Below, piece by piece: positions 41,700 through 49,654 of a stretch of 64,000 bases of DNA; positions within the stretch are counted from its first letter, which is position 1, and the number at the start of each line of letters is the position of its first letter. The notes beneath the pieces were generated by a model. The model searched no databases and was not told the DNA's origin. It worked only from the letters and a program-made list of their open reading frames with translations. Source of the DNA: Robertmurraya korlensis (GTDB lineage Bacteria; Bacillota; Bacilli; Bacillales; Cytobacillaceae); assembly GCF_023715225.1 (NCBI RefSeq), contig NZ_JAMBNS010000004.1:124001-188000 (forward strand). Reading direction: 5' to 3'. The translations under genes and the position numbers were made by a program.

Positions 41700-41870
41700 G
41701 GATGAAGGATGTTTTGTATTGAAAAGTTAGGAGAAATGGTCTTCATCAGAGGAATGAAGGACGTTTTGGATTGGAAATTTAGTGGAAATGGTCTTCAACG
41801 GAGGAATGAAGACCATTTTTGCATGAAAAGTCGATAGGAATTGCCTTCATGAGGAGATAAAGGTGATATT
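41700..41870. repeat. 52-bp tandem repeat array, family B, locus 1 (about 3 units)
   Basis: ATGAAG cores at 41702, 41754 and 41806 are exactly 52 bp apart; units carry GGAATGAAGGACGTTTTGGA and GAAATGGTCTTCA. Same family again at 52310. No coding potential seen. Confidence 0.8.
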
Positions 41871-41892
41871 GTGGAGAATTCCTAAATTAACA

Positions 41893-41922
41893 AAGGCCCC
41901 CCATTGTTCAGAAGGGGCCTTA
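41893..41922 (-). terminator. Terminator of the FbpB-like gene
   Basis: On the minus strand AAGGCCCC pairs with GGGGCCTT, then TGTTAATT. Confidence 0.75.
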
Positions 41923-41926
41923 CTTG

Positions 41927-42049
41927 TTATTGCTTAATAATTTTTTCTTCTACGCGTTTTTCGATTCTCTCCACTAGTAACTTATCCTTTAGTAATTCCT
42001 CTCTGTTTCGTTTCATGAGCTCTTCTAAAGTTGGTTTTCCAGGTTTCAT
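41927..42049 (-). CDS. FbpB-like small basic protein (40 aa) under a Mn2+ riboswitch
   Basis: ATG at 42049 after GGAAGG; stop at 41927. The product MKPGKPTLEELMKRNREELL followed by KDKLLVERIEKRVEEKIIKQ is rich in Lys, Arg and Glu and follows the pattern F/L-E-E-L-x-x-x-N-(K/R)-E-E-L-L-K-D-x-x-x-x-x-R-I-E of the Fur-regulated basic protein B family, whose B. subtilis member works with the iron-sparing RNA FsrA. Here no Fur box is seen; instead a full manganese riboswitch with terminator lies 55 nt upstream. It is the only gene of that transcript. Confidence 0.65.
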   Translation of the reverse strand: MKPGKPTLEELMKRNREELLKDKLLVERIEKRVEEKIIKQ

Positions 42050-42103
42050 CTCTTTCTTCCTTCCTAGTATTAAAGTTTGATTTTTCTGACAATACACTTC
42101 AAT

Positions 42104-42257
42104 AAAAAACCTCTACCACTATGGTAAAGGTTTAATGTAAATAAACCTTTACAAACAGGTAAAGGTCTTGCTAACAACGACAAATGGTTGCCAACAAAGC
42201 CGGGAGTGAAGTGACTCCGTAATGACGACTTTGCTGTAAAAGCTACTCCCCTTTAAG
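42104..42257 (-). ncRNA. Manganese (yybP-ykoY) riboswitch with antiterminator and terminator
   Basis: On the minus strand: AAAGGGGAGUAGC, GCAAAGUCGUCAUUACGG, an ACUCC-type hairpin, CCCGGCUUUGUUGG and UUAGCAAGACCUUU match the yybP-ykoY Mn2+ aptamer, including the GGGGAGUAGC and GUCGUC/CCGGC loops. Downstream segments can pair as a chain: B (42158-42166) with C (42142-42153), C with D (42123-42134, 11 bp), D with E (42104-42117) plus six U. Closing P1 with Mn2+ uses up B, lets C pair with D and stops terminator D:E, giving an ON switch. Confidence 0.9.
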
Positions 42258-42280
42258 GAGATATTTGTTTGTATGCGTTA

Positions 42281-42309
42281 ATCATAAAAGATTGTGAATT
42301 ATTAGTCAA
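42281..42309 (-). promoter_or_regulatory. Sigma-A promoter of the Mn riboswitch transcript
   Basis: Minus strand TTGACT (42304-42309), 17 bp, TATGAT (42281-42286). Confidence 0.7.
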
Positions 42310-42440
42310 ATGAAATGCATGACTTTAGGAAAAAAATAAAGATTTAATTGGAAAAAGTAAGGAGGATAATTGTAGAATAAGATAAAAAGTAAAAAAAGGA
42401 AAATAGACAGAAGTAAATTTTTAGATGGGAGTCCTCTGGT

Positions 42441-43316
42441 ATGGTGAAGAGTATTTATAAAAGTGTGGAAGGCAAAAGGATTTTGCACGAGCATTATGAA
42501 CGTTATGTAAAATCATTTCCTTTTCCAGTGGAACGAAGATACGTGAGTACGAGTTTTGGAGAAACGCATGTGCTTGTGGCAGGTCCGCCAGAAGGGAAAC
42601 CCGTATTTTTATTTCAGGGAGGCAACTGTATCAATCCCATGACATTCTCTTGGTTCACTCCGTTACTAAGTAAGTATCGTATCTATGCACCAGATACAAT
42701 CGGTCATCCTGGCTACAGTGCCGAAACGAGAATTTCCGCAAAAGACGAGAGCTTTGCTAAGTGGATTGAAGAGTTAATGAATGAGTTTGACATAGCTAGC
42801 TGTGCATTTATCGGCCCCTCTTATGGAGCGGGAATTATTTTAAGACTAGCAACCTACCTGCCTAATAAAATTTCTTGCTCCGTCCTGGTGTCACCAGCAG
42901 GAATCAAATTGGGATCCAAAAGAAAGATGATAAAAGAAATTTTACTTCCTTTACTTTTATTTCATTCTTTCTCCCCAGACAAAAATTTAAACAAAATTGC
43001 TGCGGTCATGTCGAATGATAGCATGAAAGAAGTAGACAAACAGATTATCGGTGATGTGTTTCGATACACTAGACTTGAACAAGACATGCCAAAATTAACG
43101 GAGGCGGACGAGTTAGTTCATTATGATGCACCGACACTTGTTATCACAGGGAAAAAAGATGTTTTTTTCCCTGAAAAAAATATTAGACCTGCAGCAAAGA
43201 ACATTTTTTCCAATGTAATTGATATTAAGTCATATGATATGGGCCATTTTCCATCAGATGAATATTTATCCACCATTAATAAAGAAATTTTAGAGTTTCT
43301 TCAAAAGTATTACTAG
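42441..43316 (+). CDS. Alpha/beta-hydrolase
   Basis: 291 residues. KPVFLFQGGNCINPMTFSWF (oxyanion strand), YAPDTIGHPGYSAE, nucleophile Ser in FIGPSYGAGIILRLA (G-x-S-x-G elbow), the acid near LVITGKKDVFFPEKN and the His in YDMGHFPSDEYL complete a standard triad. No lid signature for a specific class, so esterase, peptidase or hydrolase of a small ester are all possible. No signal peptide. Single gene with terminator; the Mn riboswitch promoter faces away from it. Confidence 0.88.
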   Translation: MVKSIYKSVEGKRILHEHYERYVKSFPFPVERRYVSTSFGETHVLVAGPPEGKPVFLFQGGNCINPMTFSWFTPLLSKYRIYAPDTIGHPGYSAETRISAKDESFAKWIEELMNEFDIASCAFIGPSYGAGIILRLATYLPNKISCSVLVSPAGIKLGSKRKMIKEILLPLLLFHSFSPDKNLNKIAAVMSNDSMKEVDKQIIGDVFRYTRLEQDMPKLTEADELVHYDAPTLVITGKKDVFFPEKNIRPAAKNIFSNVIDIKSYDMGHFPSDEYLSTINKEILEFLQKYY

Positions 43317-43330
43317 TTTTCTAGTTTAAA

Positions 43331-43366
43331 AATCGTTCGGGGCTAGGCGGCTCCGAACGTTTTTTC
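43331..43366 (+). terminator. Intrinsic terminator after the hydrolase gene
   Basis: CGTTCGGGG pairs with CTCCGAACG (43351-43359, one G-U), then six T. Confidence 0.8.
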
Positions 43367-43469
43367 TTTACTTCGTTACAGACTGATTAGAGCCTGTATT
43401 TATTTTACTGTTGTTTGGAGCTTTTCCTAAGATGATGTTAGCTAATATGTATCCAAGTATAGTGTGATT

Positions 43470-43645
43470 CCGAATCATTCGAAGGTATGTATTCTTAGAT
43501 TCGCAGGTCACTTCCGAATCATTCGGATGTATATCTTCCTAGGTTCGAAGGTTGCTTTTGAATCACTCAGAGGGTGAAAATGTTCTTTCGAAGGTCGTAT
43601 CCGAATCATTCGGAGGTATGAAGACGCTCTGAGTGATTCATAGGG
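43470..43645. repeat. 43-44-bp repeat array with CCGAATCATTCGG palindromes (family C)
   Basis: CGAATCATTCG-like cores at 43471, 43515, 43559 and 43602, then an inverted copy GAGTGATTCA at 43631. Cores are near-palindromes. The array fills the gap between the hydrolase terminator and the next gene; 43367-43470 shows nothing else. Confidence 0.75.
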
Positions 43646-43656
43646 TGAATGGAAGC

Positions 43657-44049
43657 TTACTCCATACCGATTCGAAATAGGAAAAGTGAAAGTAAAGCGG
43701 TGATTGGAGTCATTATGATGGTTTCAAATAACGAACTAGATGCTAAATTTCCTATCGTATTTAAAATCATCAGTACAAACATAGTCCAAATTCCTATATT
43801 AACAACTCTTTTGAATTTTCCCTTGAACATATATCCTGCTTTTATCAAGATTACCAAGAGAAATAGGATTTGCACCGTGATGGAGATCGTTTCAAAGATG
43901 TACAAGTCAGTCGAACTGTTTAGTCGTCCTCCCCAAACAAAATGATACGGAATAACTTGAAAAAGGATCAGTATATGCATGAAAAGGGCTAGTGTACAGA
44001 TGGTTATGATACTAGTGCTTGCAAGTTTAAAACTAATAATTTTCTTCAT
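43657..44049 (-). CDS. Four-helix membrane protein of unknown function (130 aa)
   Basis: TAGGAGGATAAG precedes the ATG at 44049. Four predicted membrane helices: SIITICTLALFMHILILFQV, FETISITVQILFLLVILIKA, VNIGIWTMFVLMILNTIGNL and ETIIMTPITALLSLFLFRIG. The WGGRLNSSTDLYIFE loop between the first two helices faces outside. Small Bacillus membrane proteins of this layout are common and uncharacterised. Single gene. Confidence 0.75.
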   Translation of the reverse strand: MKKIISFKLASTSIITICTLALFMHILILFQVIPYHFVWGGRLNSSTDLYIFETISITVQILFLLVILIKAGYMFKGKFKRVVNIGIWTMFVLMILNTIGNLASSSLFETIIMTPITALLSLFLFRIGME

Positions 44050-44161
44050 TCTTATCCTCCTATTAAAGCTAGTTCTCTCTTTTGTATATTATTCATCGAG
44101 AACGGAGATATGTTAGTTGAGCTTTTTTATCCTCCAACCACACACCTGTAAGAATTGGAAA

Positions 44162-44188
44162 TTAAGTTTTGTAGGAGATGGCCGATAT
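44162..44188 (+). promoter_or_regulatory. Sigma-D type promoter of the double-Cache receptor
   Basis: TTAA (44162-44165), 15 bp, GCCGATAT (44181-44188), a perfect -10 for sigma-D; 69 bp before the start codon. Confidence 0.75.
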
Positions 44189-44257
44189 AAGGTACGAGGG
44201 GACTAGATAGTGTTTTAGATGTATATTTATTCAAGCTCAACTTCCTGGAGGTAGGTT

Positions 44258-46300
44258 ATGATAAAGAGAAAAAGTAGTATTAAACTGAAAATGTTAGGTT
44301 TGTTTTTACCTATTATTCTTATTTCAACCATTGCAATCACGACCTTAAGCTTCTTTAGCTCGAAAAAGGAAATTACGGTGCTTACAGATTCTAGTGTAAA
44401 TAACCAAATGGCAAAAGTTTTAGAGGAAATGGAGCATGGTTTTACGGCCCATACTAGGCTTGCTGAGTCCATTGCTACATTGTACAAGGTAAAAGGGAAT
44501 GCTTTAGTAAAAGAAGATTACAAAAAGACCTTAGAAGAAACCATCAAATTAAACTCCAATACGTTCGGGCTAGGGATCTGGTTGGAACCATTCCAATATA
44601 GCCAGGAAACTGAATTTTTTGGACCGTATGTTTATAGAGATGGTGAAGCGATTGCTTACACAGAGGAGTATGAAAATGCTGATTATAATTACCCGGAACT
44701 AGATTGGTATATTCAGGGGAAAGAAGTCGGGGAAGGGAAGATCGCCTGGTCACCGCCTTACTTCGATGAGGCATTAAATAAAACGTTAATTACAGCTTCT
44801 GTTCCTATTTTTGTTGATGGGAAGTTTATTGGAAATATTACCGCAGATTATGATTTGACAACCATACAAGACTTGATTGTCACTCAAAAGTTTGAACAGT
44901 CTGGCCATTTGTTCCTTGTAGGCTTAGCGGGAGAATTTATCGCCCATAAAGAAAAATCGATGACAGATCATATCATGGATGATTCCGAGCTAAAACTACT
45001 TGGAGAAGAGGTACTAAATCATGAAAGTGGAACCAAGGTTTTTACATTAAACAATCAGGAATGGGAGGCTTTTTACTCTAGCTTTCCTGAAACAGGTTGG
45101 AAACTGGTTGCTGTAGCCCCTGCAAGTGAACTATATGATGGTGTTACTTCTTTGCTAATGAAATCAGTTGGTATCACTGCATTCTTTTTAGTAATATCTA
45201 TTTCTTTAATTGTTGTATTTAGTTCGAGCATGTCAAAAAAGATGAAACAATTTGTTGAGAAAATCGGATTCCTTGCCGAGGGTGATTTAACGCACCCAAT
45301 CCAAATCAAATCAAGTGATGAACTGGGACAAATGGGTGAACATTATAACCAAGCATTAAGTCACTTGAACCAAATGTTTTATACGATTCGTTCCTCTTCA
45401 GAGCAAGTAGCAGCAAGTGCAGAGGAATTATCGGCGAGTGCCGAACAGACAAGTTCTTCAGTGGCAGAAGTGGCTGGCTCTATTCAAGATGTTGCTGCGA
45501 ATAATAATGAGCAAAACCAATATACAAGCCAAATGAAGACTAGTACGAGTTCTATATATCAAAGTATGGAGCAAATTACGACTAATATAGAAAATGTAAA
45601 AAATTCTTCTGTCCAAACATCGATTCTTGCCCATGATGGAACGGACGATGTAAAAAGGGCCATTGAACAAATGAATGAAATCCATTCAACAGTTCAACAA
45701 ACAGCTCAATCAATTGATCAATTAGATAACAAATCTAGAAAAATTGAAGAAATCGTTGGTTTAATTAATTCGATCGCGGAACAAACCAACTTGCTGGCAT
45801 TAAATGCAGCGATTGAAGCTGCGAGAGCTGGGGAGCATGGGAAGGGATTTGCCGTTGTGGCAGATGAAGTGAGAAAGCTAGCAGAGCAGTCAAGTAAAGC
45901 ATCTGGAGATATTAAGGATTTAATTCACGAAATTCAGAATGAAATCAGCACCTCCGTATCAGTTATGAAATCGAGCACAGAGTCTACTCAGTCAGGAATT
46001 CATGTGGTGGAACAAACAGGCCAATCCTTCCATCAAATTTATGATGCGATTGGCCATATGACGAAGCATACCGAAGAGGTATATCACTCGATCGTTCATA
46101 TCCTAAAAGAAGTGGATCAAATGAAAAACGTAGTAGATGCGGTGAACGAATTGGCTGTAACCAATGATGAAAAAGCTCAAAATGTATCAGCAGCAACGGA
46201 AGAACAAGCTGCCATGGTACAAGAAATGACGGCATCAAGTGAAGCATTAGCTCAAATTGCAACCGATCTTCAACTGGAACTTGCCAAATTTAAGCTGTGA
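44258..46300 (+). CDS. Methyl-accepting chemotaxis protein with double Cache sensor
   Basis: 680 residues. Membrane segment at 11-30, a large extracellular dCache_1 domain at about 35-290 ([60 protein letters not shown], then the membrane-proximal half ending [15 protein letters not shown]), second membrane segment at about 300-322, HAMP and the signalling hairpin with [40 protein letters not shown]. dCache_1 domains often bind amino acids, but the binding motif was not checked. A sigma-D promoter lies upstream. Confidence 0.95.
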   Translation: MIKRKSSIKLKMLGLFLPIILISTIAITTLSFFSSKKEITVLTDSSVNNQMAKVLEEMEHGFTAHTRLAESIATLYKVKGNALVKEDYKKTLEETIKLNSNTFGLGIWLEPFQYSQETEFFGPYVYRDGEAIAYTEEYENADYNYPELDWYIQGKEVGEGKIAWSPPYFDEALNKTLITASVPIFVDGKFIGNITADYDLTTIQDLIVTQKFEQSGHLFLVGLAGEFIAHKEKSMTDHIMDDSELKLLGEEVLNHESGTKVFTLNNQEWEAFYSSFPETGWKLVAVAPASELYDGVTSLLMKSVGITAFFLVISISLIVVFSSSMSKKMKQFVEKIGFLAEGDLTHPIQIKSSDELGQMGEHYNQALSHLNQMFYTIRSSSEQVAASAEELSASAEQTSSSVAEVAGSIQDVAANNNEQNQYTSQMKTSTSSIYQSMEQITTNIENVKNSSVQTSILAHDGTDDVKRAIEQMNEIHSTVQQTAQSIDQLDNKSRKIEEIVGLINSIAEQTNLLALNAAIEAARAGEHGKGFAVVADEVRKLAEQSSKASGDIKDLIHEIQNEISTSVSVMKSSTESTQSGIHVVEQTGQSFHQIYDAIGHMTKHTEEVYHSIVHILKEVDQMKNVVDAVNELAVTNDEKAQNVSAATEEQAAMVQEMTASSEALAQIATDLQLELAKFKL

Positions 46301-46308
46301 GGAAGAGA

Positions 46309-46342
46309 AGGAAAGATGGGAATCATCCATCTTTCCTTTTTT
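46309..46342. terminator. Bidirectional terminator between receptor and nucleoside hydrolase genes
   Basis: AGGAAAGATGG (46309-46319) pairs with CCATCTTTCCT (46326-46336), then T run. Confidence 0.85.
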
Positions 46343-46374
46343 AATAAATTTTAATCATTTTTCGCTCCATGGTT

Positions 46375-47322
46375 TTATTGTAATCTCGATGACATGACAG
46401 AAACAAAATTCTGTATAAAGGCATTGTAATTGAAAGATAAAGCGATTTTATCAAGTGTTTCCACTGGTTCGACATCCGGTTTTGCTCGGAAATCAGCACT
46501 TGATGTTCCCCTAGAAAAATTCGAAATGTCAACTCTTGCTCTTCTCGAAATGAATTGAAAGGACTCAGGGCTGACGAGGGAGTATAGAGTTAGAACATCA
46601 TGAACTGCGGCAGCCTGTAATCCAGGGATTAGTTTATTATACGCATCAATATAGTAATCCATTATGGGCTTAATTAATGATGTAAAAGGATTGCTGTTAA
46701 GGGAGGAAAGATAGTTTACTATTTGAGGAGATACAAGAGAATAATTCGTAACATTTAGTGGCAAAATCGTAATGTTCTTTCCCTTTTCTAAGACCAAATC
46801 ACTTGCGATTGGGTCACCATAAAAATTAGCCTCTGCCGAAGCCGTTACATTTCCTGGGTGATTAAATGCCCCTCCCATAATATACATGGAGTTCACTTGA
46901 TTCATAAACTCTGGTCCTGCTAGTATAAATGCGGTTGCAAGTGAGGTCGAGCGACCAACATCAACGATCGTTAATTCGTTTCTGTACGTATCAATAATAT
47001 TAAATATGCTAGAAAAATCCTGAATATTGGCTGTAAAGGTATCGGGTGGACGTATCGGTCCAAGCCCTTCTGGCCCATGTATTTCAGGATAATACTCTAC
47101 TAATTCTCCGGAAAAAGGTCCTTTTGCCCCTCGTATTATCGGAATTTCTTGTTTCCCACCTAATTGGAGCAAATAAGAGGCATTTTTAGCAGCCTGTGTT
47201 TCATTCACATTTCCATATCCTGTAACCACACCCACTAATTCTATATCTGGATGTAATAGGGCGTAGATAATGGCAACTGCGTCATCAATCCCTGGATCAC
47301 CAAATAGCAAAACTTTCTTCAT
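46375..47322 (-). CDS. Inosine/uridine-type nucleoside hydrolase, atypical Asp motif
   Basis: 315 residues from the start at 47322 (MKKVLLFGDPGIDDAVAIIY) after AGGTGA. Fold blocks: VVTGYGNVNETQAAKNASYL, EIHGPEGLGPIR, IVDVGRSTSLATAFI, YIMGGAFNHPGNVTASAEAN with the conserved EANFYGDPIAS, and AAAVHDVLTLYSLV. The metal motif is D-x-D-x-G-x-D-D in classical enzymes; here it reads FGDPGIDD, so the first Asp is Phe. Such variants exist in Bacillus; activity on nucleosides is therefore not certain. Confidence 0.82.
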   Translation of the reverse strand: MKKVLLFGDPGIDDAVAIIYALLHPDIELVGVVTGYGNVNETQAAKNASYLLQLGGKQEIPIIRGAKGPFSGELVEYYPEIHGPEGLGPIRPPDTFTANIQDFSSIFNIIDTYRNELTIVDVGRSTSLATAFILAGPEFMNQVNSMYIMGGAFNHPGNVTASAEANFYGDPIASDLVLEKGKNITILPLNVTNYSLVSPQIVNYLSSLNSNPFTSLIKPIMDYYIDAYNKLIPGLQAAAVHDVLTLYSLVSPESFQFISRRARVDISNFSRGTSSADFRAKPDVEPVETLDKIALSFNYNAFIQNFVSVMSSRLQ

Positions 47323-47555
47323 TTCATTCACCTGTTTTACTAAGACTTTTTTATAATATATACCTCTCAATAAAAACACGTGACTTGTACGTTGATTTGG
47401 TCATCCTTTTCGGAGGTAGAGAGGAGAGAGTGTGAAACTCGAAAAATACGTTTTCAAGCCAAGACTTTATTGGTAAAATGGGTGCGTTGGATATATTTGG
47501 CAAAGTGAGTGTTTATATTTTAAGTTGACCTATTTTTCTTATGGAGGAATATAAA

Positions 47556-48329
47556 ATGAGCTATTTAAAAAATAAAATTGCGATTGTTACAGGGGTTAGT
47601 CGATTGAAAGGAATTGGCGCGGCTATTTGTCAGGAGTTAGCGGAAGATGGCTATCATCTGTTTTTTACATACTGGACACCTTATGATCAAACGATGCCGT
47701 GGAGTATACAGAGTGATGAGCCCATAAAATTAAAAGAAGAGCTGTTGAAAAAAGGGGTAAAGGTAGGATGTATGGAGTTAGATTTAACGCTAGATGATGC
47801 GCCTACTCAACTACTCAATCAGGTTTGTGAAGAGTTGGGAGAGCCTGATATTTTAATTAATAATGCCGCTTATTCTACGAGTAATGATTATTCAAATCTA
47901 ACCTTGGAAGATTTAGATAAACATTATTTTGTAAACATTCGGGCAACCACATTAGTTAGCACCACATTTGCTAAAAGATTTCAAAAAAAAACGGGTGGAA
48001 GAATTGTTAATCTTACTTCGGGTCAATTTAAGGGACCTATGCCAGGTGAAGTAGCGTATGCTACCACAAAGGGGGCCATTGATGCGCTAACGATTACGCT
48101 GTCGGCTGAAGTGGCTGCTTTAGGTATCACAGTGAATGCGGTGAACCCTGGGCCAACGGATACCGGCTGGATGACCGAGGAACTGAAAGAGCAGTTAACA
48201 CCCATGTTTCCTTTCGGTCGAGTAGGGATGCCGAGGGATGTGGCAAAAACGATTAAATTTCTCATTAGTGAAGAAGCAAACTGGATCACAGGGCAAATTA
48301 TTCATTCAGAAGGTGGATTTAAGAGATAA
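47556..48329 (+). CDS. Short-chain dehydrogenase/reductase (SDR)
   Basis: 257 residues. The start at 47556 (MSYLKNKIAIVTGVSRLKGI) follows GGAGGA. Cofactor site TGVSRLKGIGAAI (a variant of TGxxxGIG), ILINNAAYST, catalytic Ser in IVNLTSGQFKGPM, YATTKGAIDAL with the Tyr-x-x-x-Lys pair, NAVNPGPTDTGWMTEE, and WITGQIIHSEGGF. A FabG-like reductase of unknown substrate; an 18-residue insertion after the first helix (FTYWTPYDQTMPWSIQSDEP) is characteristic of one Bacillus subgroup. Monocistronic. Confidence 0.9.
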   Translation: MSYLKNKIAIVTGVSRLKGIGAAICQELAEDGYHLFFTYWTPYDQTMPWSIQSDEPIKLKEELLKKGVKVGCMELDLTLDDAPTQLLNQVCEELGEPDILINNAAYSTSNDYSNLTLEDLDKHYFVNIRATTLVSTTFAKRFQKKTGGRIVNLTSGQFKGPMPGEVAYATTKGAIDALTITLSAEVAALGITVNAVNPGPTDTGWMTEELKEQLTPMFPFGRVGMPRDVAKTIKFLISEEANWITGQIIHSEGGFKR

Positions 48330-48331
48330 CA

Positions 48332-48357
48332 AAAAGGCGGGAAATATCCCGCCTTTT
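48332..48357. terminator. Bidirectional terminator between SDR and MFS genes
   Basis: AAAAGGCGGGA pairs with TCCCGCCTTTT; the right arm overlaps the MFS stop codon. Confidence 0.85.
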
Positions 48358-49624
48358 ATGTGACGCTTAGAACCCGCTTTTCTTCCTTTTTAGGTTCTTT
48401 GATTAGCATAACTCCAATCAATCCCATAAAGGAAAAAAGCACAGGAATTAAAAACCCATAATGATAGCCAATATGAATCGCGTGTTGAGGGAAAATATCT
48501 AGCACTTTTCCAAAAATACTAGGTAATAAGACGGCACTTAGAAATCCGCCTGTATTGGCAAACCCTGATACGACACCAACTTCTTCGATTGGAAACGACT
48601 TTCGAACGACAGCAAATGTTAATGAACTCGCTCCATTTCCAAATCCAATGATAAAAAGCAAAGCCACGACCATGAAAAAGGAAGGATTCACACCAGCAAA
48701 AAATAGTCCTCCCCAACTAAAAAAGACGGTTATATGAATGAGGGTGTAAACTCTTTTGATAGAATCTAATCTGCTTGTAATCCAACTGATTAACGGTCCA
48801 CCGATAATGGAGCCAAATAGACAATACATAATCAGTTGACTGGCCTCCGAACGTGACAAGTCAAACACTTGGATTCCATAAGGAACACCCCATGAACCAA
48901 TAAATCCGATATAGGTACCGACGATTCCAAAGTGGCAGAGGAATGTGGCCCACCCTTGCTGAGTGGAAAATACTCGCTTTAGAATGACCCAAACACTTTC
49001 ACGCTTCTTGGTTGGACGTTTTTTTGATCTTGGACTTTCTTTAAAAAGTTTTTTAGGTTTTGAAACGAGAACGGTATAGAGAAGAACCGATGCTCCCACT
49101 AAGATAAGTCCGATGGTAAGAAAGGGGGGTCTCCAACCGGAAAATGAAATCCATGCGGAGAAGGGAACGGTGGATGATAGGGATCCAAGACTGGCTGTCA
49201 TCGAAACAATACCTAATAAACTAATAAATTCTTGAACTTTAAACCACTGATTCATAATTAAGACAAAGTTGACAAAAATCGTGGCGTCTCCCATTCCTAC
49301 TAATATTCGAGAGAGCAATAAGACATACTCATTCGGAGCCACACTGTAAATGATGCTTCCAATTCCATTAAGGAGGGTTCCGAAAATCAGAAAATGATTA
49401 GGACCATATCGATCAGACAACAAGCCCACCGGAATTTGCAGTCCTGCATAAGCCAAAAATTGAATACCCGTAATGAGTCCTATGAGAGAGGCGGAAACTT
49501 GAAAATCAGTCATTAACTGGTCAGTAATGAGCCCCGGTGCAGTTCGTTGACTGACGATTAAAAAATAGGCAAACAAGACGGTGCCAAACACGACCCATCT
49601 GTAGCTGCTTTCCTGCTTGTTCAT
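48356..49624 (-). CDS. MFS transporter (anion:cation symporter-like)
   Basis: 422 residues, 12 membrane segments with a basic central loop (PKKLFKESPRSKKRPTKKRE). FAYFLIVSQRTAPGLITDQL, GLQIPVGLLSDRYGPNHFLI and LSRILVGMGDATIFVNFVLI are typical of the ACS/GudP-like branch that takes up organic anions such as sugar acids. Its start lies 30 bp after the stop of the histidine kinase gene upstream on the same strand, with no terminator between, so the two are probably co-transcribed. Confidence 0.87.
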   Translation of the reverse strand: MNKQESSYRWVVFGTVLFAYFLIVSQRTAPGLITDQLMTDFQVSASLIGLITGIQFLAYAGLQIPVGLLSDRYGPNHFLIFGTLLNGIGSIIYSVAPNEYVLLLSRILVGMGDATIFVNFVLIMNQWFKVQEFISLLGIVSMTASLGSLSSTVPFSAWISFSGWRPPFLTIGLILVGASVLLYTVLVSKPKKLFKESPRSKKRPTKKRESVWVILKRVFSTQQGWATFLCHFGIVGTYIGFIGSWGVPYGIQVFDLSRSEASQLIMYCLFGSIIGGPLISWITSRLDSIKRVYTLIHITVFFSWGGLFFAGVNPSFFMVVALLFIIGFGNGASSLTFAVVRKSFPIEEVGVVSGFANTGGFLSAVLLPSIFGKVLDIFPQHAIHIGYHYGFLIPVLFSFMGLIGVMLIKEPKKEEKRVLSVT

Positions 49625-49654
49625 GTAGATTAGATCCCTTCTGAATTTTGAATA

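Noticed and set aside
42306-42494. Minus-strand frame upstream of the Mn riboswitch
   Set aside because: Overlaps the riboswitch promoter and the hydrolase start; no ribosome site.
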